A DNA stretch of 64,000 bases from Alnus glutinosa (lineage: Eukaryota; Streptophyta; Magnoliopsida; Fagales; Betulaceae): NCBI RefSeq assembly GCF_958979055.1, contig NC_084893.1, positions 6,699,071 through 6,763,070 on the forward strand, in the 5' to 3' direction. Both the position numbers and the translations under genes were made by a program. Of this stretch, positions 56,543 to 64,000 are shown piece after piece (the first letter of the stretch is position 1; each line of letters begins with the position of its first letter). The notes below the pieces were generated by a model that saw only the letters and a list, made by a program, of their open reading frames with translations, had not been told where the DNA came from and did no database searches.

Positions 56543-59500
56543 ATGAGCACTCCCATGGAGGTCACGCTTCAAACCCCTCGATACGCCGATATCTCCGACC
56601 AACAAAACGGAGTCGTCGAGGCCTCGGCTCTTCTTCCTCCTCCTCCTCCTCCTGTACTCTCCGAATACAAGGTCCTCGTCTCGGGTACGTACCGGTTTAA
56701 TCCTCAACCTCATTGTTTTTTCAGCGTTCAATTTTGCTCTAAGTCCAATCTCAGAACCCGAGGTTTTAAAATTTTGGTTTTGTTTTTTTTGGGGGCTGGG
56801 GATTTTAGTTGAAGTGTGCTTGAAACCCTCGAGCACAGCTCGGATCGACGATGTCCGTACGTCCATTGAGAGGTAAGAGATTAAACCCTACATATACATA
56901 TACGCGTAGATACTGATAGGTATACCTAAGCAATTACGAATAGAGAAATTTTAGCAATTTTGATGTTTTAAATTTAATTTTTAATGATTATGTTGAAAAT
57001 GTTGGGCTTCTGTGTTTGTAGAATTGCCTTATTGAATGTCAAGTGGAATATTTCTATTTGTTGATGAGTGAAAAATTAAAACTGCCTTTTTTTTTCGTTT
57101 CATTTTCAGAATGCTTGAAAATAGGAGTTTAAGCTATGTTGACGGGCCCATTTCGGTGCCGCTTGATGATCCGTTTCTCACAGAAAATGTGGAAAGAATC
57201 TTTATTGGTGATACGGGTAAGTTCTCGTCGTCCTTAAGTTCAATGGTTTTATTGCTTACTGAGACTCTTGTGAGAGAGGACAAGTAAAAGTGAGTGTTAT
57301 CTATGTTCCACAGTTTTGATTGAATACTATATCTTTTGCTGATTTGAGTATTTTGACCTGAGAAAATAAGGAGAATGAAATGCCAAACTTTCCAAATGTA
57401 ATTTTATCTTCGGTTTTTGGGAAATTATGTGGAAAGAGAGATGTTTCTGGTTTTCACTAGTTCTGATGCTTAAATTGTTTATCTTTGTAGATGAATGGGT
57501 GTGGAACCATGAAGTTCTTTTGTTTTGGCAAGTGAAGCCTGTTGTGCATGTCTTTCAGGTGAATTGCACTACTAATGGTATCTAATAGGCAGGACTTTTA
57601 TTTTTATTTTTATTTTTTTTAATTTTTAGAATTTGGTATATTTTTTTTACATCCTTTTTTGACTAGACGTATGTGGCGTATTTAATTTTAAAAATTTTCA
57701 GATGATGAAGTGGTAAGAGTTTGGTTAGGATAGAATGTTGGAATGGTATTTGCTTTCCTTGACTTGTAGCGTTCAAACTCTGATTGTTGTTTGGGTGGAT
57801 CTTTGTCAGCTTAGTGAAGAGGGACCGTGTGAAGACTTAAGCGGAGATGGCCAACTTTCTACCTTCAATGAATGGATTCTTCCTGCGAAGGAATTTGATG
57901 GCATGTGGGAAAGGTTTGTTTGCAGGTTTTAATTTTTATTGATAGTTTAAAATTGATTGATGTACAATGAAGTTAATTGCTTTTGCAGCTTAATATTTGA
58001 ATCTGGTCTCAAGCAAAGGTTGTTACGGTATGCTGCAAGTGCATTGCTCTTTTCTGAAAAGGGTGTTGATCCTTTCCTTGTGTCATGGAACCGGTAAGGA
58101 ACATATGATTGATAAATTATCAGCACTCGGAATATGCTAAGCTTCTAATGTTTGTATTGAGTGGAATGTAAAATCTTGTATTACAAAAGAAGATTTCTTG
58201 AATACTTTCAAAGTGCACATTCCAATAAATACATTAGGTGTACATTAATGTGAAATACAAAATAAGGAATAAGGAATACAGAATAAGAGATACAAAATGT
58301 GAAATCCCTTTGTTGTCTGAATTCCTTTTCTGCTTGTTTTCCTTTTCTATATGCTGCAAGATATTGCTTTGACAAGTTTAACCAAACTTTCATTTTCTAC
58401 AATTTATTTCCTTGGCTGTCATTGCTGCTTCTTCATGATTCACGGCATATATTGCACCATTTAGTGCCTTGGCTGTCATTACCATTGCTGCATGATTCAC
58501 GGTAGAGATATGTTGGTTAACATGGAAATGGGGTTTTGCAAATGGATCAATTCTTCTAGATATGTGTTGGATGCAATAGTTGTTAGAGGTTGTTGTGAGT
58601 TTCTGGAGATTGATCTGTTTTATGATTTGAAGAGCTTGGGCATTTCCCATGATGTATTTATTTGTGCATTGTATGGTTATAGCATTAATTTTAGGATTTG
58701 TTTAGTATATGACGAAATTTTCAGATCAAGCCCTGAAAAGTGGAACAACTTACACAATAAGACAAAGGAAATTTGTAACTCTGGTAATTCAACTAAAAAT
58801 CTTGGAGAATACTTTGCAAATTGGATACGTTAGCTTACTGATGGTGGCTCTGTTTATGCTTGGCCTGCGTAAATTTATGTCCTTGTTTTATTTGTTTGGC
58901 TTGCAGCGAGGAAGGATATAGATGTTTGGTAGTACAATTTAGTGTGCTTCGAAGTGAAAACATGTCTTGTTTTAATATAAATAGTTAGTTCTAATCAAAC
59001 AAGAACATTAGATTCATATATATAGATAAATATACTCTTATCTACTTGTAGTTCATTGGCCTGGTCTAAAAATATTTATCAAGTGAGAAACCCTTACAAT
59101 AAGTGGGAAATAGTAGAATTTCTAGTTGTGCTTTCACAATTTCCCTTATTTCTCAGATGAGAAAAGGACTCACAATGGATGGGGACCTATTAGGGTATGT
59201 AAAATTACTGATCAGGTCGGAGAGCTACATAGAAATGCCTCCCATTAATGAGTTATAATATGAGTTATATATATATATATATATTGTGGTTTAACATTAT
59301 TGGGAGATTGTTGAGGTGGATTATTTTTTTGAGTAGTAGTAAGAAGTGATTGATGTGATATAAAGTAGAAAGAATTTGTATGAAAAAGTAAAATAGTTTT
59401 GTTTTGTAGTAAGTTTTTTTTATTTGAATAGTAATAAAAAGTGAAACAAGTTAGAATGTTTTGAAGTTTGACTTTTTTTTAGAAAAGTGAAAAGAAGGAG

Positions 59501-62500
59501 AGGGGGAAGAGGGGGGTGGTTACCAAACAGACCCATTATTTTTTAAAACATGTACCCAATCCAAGTTTGTTCCATAGACTTTTCCTTATGATTTTGTATA
59601 ATGGCTCTAGTAATCAATCTTTTTTTCTTTTTTTAAATTTTTTAAGGGCAATATTAAATTTCATTAACTAAACAAAAAGCAAAATACACGGGGTGGGAGA
59701 CCCCAACAAACTCTCTAGTACATTTGATACAATGGCAAATAACAACAATAAAAAACTAGAAATTGGCCAAATAAAGGACCTAGCCAAATAGCTTTGCCCA
59801 CTAGCCAAGAAAAGGGCTACTAAAAATGGTGGTTTTTTTGGTGTAGGAAAGACAAGGCCAATAGGTGCCTTGGGGGTTTTTGTGGGTTGTTCTCTGGTGC
59901 TCTCCCGGTTTTTAGGTTTTTCTTGGTTTTTTTGGGTCCCTTGCTTGGGTTCTTTTGGGGGTTGTCTTTTGGGTGTTATTTTGGTTTCTAGGTTTTGTCT
60001 TTTGGGCTTTTTGCTGAGTTTTTGTTGGGGTTTTTTTGGGTCAGCTTTGGCTCTCCTGTGTATAATACTTGTGTACGTAGGAGCGCCTTATGCTTTCATT
60101 TCAATAAACTTTCACTTATCAAAAAAAAAAAAAAAAGTGGTTTTTGTGACAAACCAAACTATTGGCTACTGGTAGGCACAACAATGGTGGCAGTAAGGGG
60201 TCTTGGTTGCCACAGCGGGGAGGATTGCATTGAAATCAACTGAGAGCTAAAGTTGTTGGAGGAACTCCGCTCTGCTGTCTGGTAAAGGAGTTTTCCTGCA
60301 GTTGGTGAGCATGGGACATCTATTATGTACAAACTCCATAGATAAAAAAGAAGGTACTAGCTATGGAGAGGCTCGAAAAGAGGGTCAACAACACAAAAGC
60401 CACAGATTTGCCGTTTGGATGGAGAGATGTGCGAAGAAGATGGTGCATGGGCCGTGGGGGAAGCGCATCAGAACCATATGCGGTTGTGGTGGTGCGTGAG
60501 ACACACGCAGGGTAGGAGAGGGTAGGGAGAAATGAGCAGCAGGGATGGGAGGGGAAAAGAGGTGGAGCTCTTCCCTCCTCCCCGAGCACTCATAGGGGAG
60601 GTGGGGGAAGGTCTCACTTTGGAGACGGAAGGCACTCACAGAAGAGGCAAGGAGGTCTCATAGAGGGGACACGTTTTCCAAAATAAAATATCTCCTTAAA
60701 TAGATGGAGTAGCTTTTCTCTCTAGAAAATAGAGAGAGAAGTGGGGTTAGTCCATCTGGCTCTACTAATCAATCTAATTGCATGAATATTATGATATCAA
60801 ATCATACAAAGGACAGACTTCTTCAAAGATTGACCTCATGGTTTTCATTTGGTACACAGTTGTTAAAGTTCCAATGCATGCATGATTGTGTTTCCTCCTG
60901 CAATCTTTGTTATTTGTTAATTTCTGTGTCATTATATAGGAAAGACCTACATATGGTATTAAATTATTTTAACCACAGGTATGTGCAAGAAGTACAATTA
61001 GTACTTTTTTGAATTTTCTTATATGCTTGCAGCATTGTTCTTTTACATGGACCTCCAGGAACAGGAAAGACATCTTTATGTAAAGCATTAGCCCAAAAGT
61101 TATCTATACGATTGAACTCCAGGTTTGTTGATGTATCAATCTGATAAATATTATTTCTTTTCATTGGACTGCATTAAGTGCACCAGACATATATTCTTGA
61201 CTCATCTTATTTTCTACTTTACCTTTTTTCCTTCTTAAATCAGATACCCGCAGTGCCAATTGGTTGAAGTTAACGCACATTCTTTGTTTAGCAAATGGTT
61301 CTCTGAAAGCGGCAAGCTGGTATGTAGTCACACAGTGTAATTCCTGAAAAACACTTCTGGTTACTTGATTATTCCACGTTCCTTTTATGGTCCTTTAATT
61401 TTTCATGTATTTGCGTATCAAAATATTTTGGCACAACTTAATACCTAAATTTTAGACAACAATTTGTCACAACTTAGTTTGACCTAGAGTTCAATTAATG
61501 TACGTCTTTTCCTGGCTTGAATTTTGCTCTTAAGGATTGGCAACATTGCCGTTTAGGTTTTTTGTTTTATTTTTTCCAAAAAAAGTCCTTTGACATTTTT
61601 CAAAGTTTATTTGGAAAAAGAAAAAAGGGAAACACCCTATTGAAGTTGTTCCTGATGCTGGTTGTCCAACATGATGACAAACCTGTCTTTTCTAGAGTTC
61701 CTTCAAAGTCGAAACCATGTTGCTGCGATCATTTTGCCAGTTAAAGGAAATATCTGCTGCTACTTCTTAACAAACCAAATAAAACCTCTAATGCATTCAG
61801 TCATATGTTATAAGAGGCATATAGAATTAGTGCGAATCCAATCCTGTGTTGTTTCCTCTGTGCTGTGTTATGTGCAGTTGTCAACTTGCGTCCTGTTATG
61901 TATCTATGTAGTCTAACTTCTCATTTCCTTTAGACATGTCTATATCTTTATATTTTTGCACATAAATTTTGGTCGAAGTTTCCAGTAGAAGAAAGTTGAA
62001 TATGAGAGTTGGATTTTAATACGAGACTCAAATTTTCATTAAGATGTATTCTCATTTTTAGGTTGCAAAACTTTTCCAAAAAATTCAAGAAATGGTGGAG
62101 GAAGAAAACAATCTGGTATTTGTTTTGATTGGTGAGATTTATTGTTTCAGTGATATCGTATTTAATTTTCTTCTTCCTTTCTTTTAGCACGTAATTATTA
62201 TTGTGGTGTTGCTTCAGATGAAGTTGAAAGTCTCGCTGCTGCTAGAAAAGCAGCTTTGTCTGGTTCTGAACCTTCAGATTCTATTAGGGTATTGCACTTT
62301 GCCCTACCTCCTTTTCTTTTTCTAGACTAATTTATAACTTTTCACTGCATGTAGCTATAAAAAGAAAAAAGTAGGATTTTCGAATAAGCACAATGGCTAT
62401 CTTTTAATATTTTAATGCATCTTGGAATGGCATCTCAGGTTGTGAATGCTTTACTAACTCAGATGGATAAATTGAAATCATCGCCAAATGTGATAATTCT

Positions 62501-64000
62501 GACTACTTCCAATATAACTGCTGCAATAGGTAAGTTCCCATTGTAAAAGGCTTGCATCGCAACTTGAAGCTCTTTTAGGGGTTCCGCACTTCTTTAACTT
62601 GGTGGTATTTGTCATGGATTGGCTTTGCAAAATAGTATATCATATTTATTCGGGATAACTTCACTTATCCTTTGAATTTTCATGTGATTTTCAATCTTCT
62701 CCCTAAATTTTAAATATTTTCAGTGGAGTTATTTTTTTCTTTTTCTGTGTTTTTGAGGGGGATTACACTTTATTCTCTCAAGGTATTAAAATGGACGGAA
62801 CATCCCTCACATGTGCTACTAGTGACTTCTTTTGACTTTAACTTCTCAAAATGCCCTTAAAAATCGTTAAAAAATAATCAAAACTGAAAAAATAAGAGGG
62901 GTGGCTGAAGCACCCCTTAGTTTTCTTTTTTCAGTTTTATTTTTTTTTTAATAACTTTTAAGGTTATTTTGGGAAGTTAAATGCGGAAAAAAAATAAATA
63001 AAAGGCACTTGTGGCGCACATTAGAGATTTTCTATTCATTTTAACACTAAAATACTAACGGGGGAGTATTATTTGTAGCAGAATAGAATTTGGAGGGGTT
63101 AAGTTTAATATTTTAAAGTTTGGTGGTCTAAATGCCAAAAGGGTAATAGTTTGGTTTGGTAGGGCAAAATATATTTTCCCCCTTTTTTTCCCTCATCATT
63201 TTGTTTACCATGAATAAATCCTCCTTTAGTTCTCTCCTGGAAAATGTCATTTGATAAGCGGTGAAGATTTCTCGTTCCCCTTTTAGTTCTGTTTCGATTT
63301 GGATGAATTCCATTTGACTTAATCACAACCCTTTTTTCTAAAAAAAAAGTAAAATAATCTCTCAACACTTTTTTAAGTGTATGTATTTACCCATCATTGG
63401 ATTGCAGATATCGCTTTTGTTGATCGAGCTGATATCAAAGCATATGTCGGTCCTCCTACACTTCAAGCTCGTTATGAAATTTTAAGGTCCTGCTTGCAGG
63501 AACTTATGCGAAAGGCAATACTATCAAATTTTCAGGTGCAGATAATTCTCTCTCATCTTGTCAAAGGAACAATTTTTTTCAACCTTCAATATTGTCTTCT
63601 CTTCACCAAATGCCAAGTATCGTGACTAACAAACACTGGGAATTCTGTAGGATTGTGATCACCTCATACTTCCCAATTATACCAGTATGAAAGAGAAGTT
63701 GAATATGCCTGGGACGCAGGAGGTTCAGACACCATTTCACCTGTGTAAGCAATTGCTTGAAGTTGCAGAAGCTTGTGAGGTAAGGGAAATATTGTTCAAT
63801 GCCTACTGAATTTTATCCTTCTTTTTCAATTTTTGATTCTCTCTCTCGCTTTCCCTCATAGGGATTGAGTGGACGAGCTTTGAGAAAGCTTCCATTTTTG
63901 GCGCATGCAGCTATCTCCGATCCTTATGATTGTGACCCTAGCAGGTTCTTGTGTACAATGATAGATACAGCAAAAAGGGAGATCTCCGAGCTACATGACT
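56543..64000 (+). CDS. PCH2: PCH2/TRIP13-type AAA+ ATPase (pachytene checkpoint protein 2), 3' end cut by window
   Basis: Fourteen exons are visible: 56543-56684, 56809-56872, 57110-57216, 57491-57558, 57810-57913, 57989-58093, 61033-61122, 61244-61319, 62062-62131, 62218-62288, 62439-62529, 63408-63535, 63651-63779 and 63862 to the edge. All phases agree, giving 461 codons. The N-terminal domain binds HORMA proteins in the family. Walker A is GPPGTGKT at 203-210, Walker B VLIDE at 273-277, the sensor-1 asparagine is N324 in TTSN, and the FVDRADIK block at 333-340 carries the arginine-finger candidate R336. In plants PCH2 (rice CRC1) remodels the HORMA protein ASY1/PAIR2 on meiotic chromosomes, affecting synapsis and crossover number. 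The family is about 470-480 residues long, so only a short end is missing. The start at [12 protein letters not shown] is the first ATG after a GC-richer leader. Nothing looks broken. Confidence 0.95.
58094..61032 (+). other. Long intron 6 of PCH2 with insertions
   Basis: A 2.9-kb intron between the exon ending ...FLVSWN and the Walker A exon. It contains a pair of near-identical 40-bp blocks at about 58412-58455 and 58468-58502 (ccttggctgtcatt, gctgc, ttcatgattcacgg), a LINE-like tail (59842-60137) and a GC-richer GAGGGG-rich piece at 60300-60660. No extra exon with coding quality was found; open frames here are unrelated to PCH2. Confidence 0.7.
59842..60137 (+). mobile_element. 5'-truncated LINE (3' tail only)
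   Basis: T/G-rich 3' sequence (ggtttttaggtttttcttgg, ttttgggtccc), then tcctgtgtataatacttgtg, gagcgccttatgctttcatt and tcaataaactttcacttatc, ending in about 16 As. This is the usual 3' end of L1-type LINEs in woody dicots as I know them. A flanking repeat gtggttttt (about 59831-59840 and 60137-60146) fits a target-site duplication. No reverse transcriptase remains. It sits in the sense direction in PCH2 intron 6. Confidence 0.65.
62650..63165. mobile_element. Fold-back MITE in PCH2 intron 11
   Basis: The centre is a clear inverted repeat: taacttctcaaaatgccctt...aaactgaaaaaataag and its complement, around aggggtggctgaagcacccctt at 62898-62919. The outer parts (cttatcctttgaattt...ctccctaaattttaaat and aatttggaggggttaagttt) pair weakly, suggesting an element of about 500 bp. 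The core has the GGGGTGGC/GCACCCC theme seen in other TIR elements of this window. No coding. Confidence 0.6.

Noticed and set aside
1-64000. CRISPR arrays, operons, prophage or polinton-like modules
   Set aside because: No regularly spaced identical repeats with unique spacers, no clustered capsid or polymerase genes; the DNA is plant nuclear.

Overview
This is nuclear DNA of a eudicot plant, most likely a woody one. The evidence is intron-rich plant genes with GT-AG junctions, plant-specific families (PIRL, NBR1 with two UBA domains, a DYW pentatricopeptide protein), AT-rich spacers and a dense layer of plant transposons. A group such as Fagales is possible but is a guess.

Genes in order: (1) the 3' end of a plant intracellular Ras-group LRR gene (592-1491, +); (2) a small intronless multi-pass membrane protein of unknown role (8515-8895, +); (3) a complete seven-exon NBR1 selective-autophagy receptor (12766-17013, +, 809 aa); (4) a complete six-exon Raf-like kinase of the ATN1 type (18885-22664, +, 352 aa); (5) an intronless DYW-class PPR protein, a probable organelle RNA editing factor (23872-25968, -, 698 aa); (6) three tandem copies of a small plant-specific gene, called A here (37171, 41407 and 46231, all +); (7) one complete copy (54567-55007, -) and two 3' fragments of a second small plant-specific gene, called B here; (8) a PCH2/TRIP13 meiotic AAA+ ATPase (56543 to the window end, +, 461 codons visible). 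These are ordinary dispersed plant genes and do not form a pathway.

The accessory DNA has the most structure. Between 26.1 and 36.2 kb lie a Mutator-type MITE with a 9-bp target duplication, a plastid ycf4 fragment, the 3' end of a Helitron, a 5.2-kb long-TIR element carrying a genomic fragment of a Miro GTPase gene (Pack-MULE-like), and a family of fold-back MITEs. From 36.53 to about 54.71 kb is a tandem triplication. Each unit holds gene A, a degenerate tandem array and the 3' end of gene B, and the duplication junctions fall inside the gene B coding region. Insertions give a relative history. One hAT-like element is shared by units 1 and 2. A 582-bp MULE MITE occurs only in unit 1. A small MITE occurs only in unit 2. 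A 1.2-kb hAT-like element and a 6.6-kb LTR retrotransposon fossil, itself interrupted by a 3-kb TIR element, occur only in unit 3.

I found no CRISPR array, operon or convincing new multigene system. The best candidates for new observations are the triplication with its breakpoint in gene B, the Miro-carrying TIR element, the duplicated upstream array of NBR1, and the recurring CCACCC/GGGTGG-rich cores inside unrelated TIR elements. All family assignments were made by eye; no database search was run.
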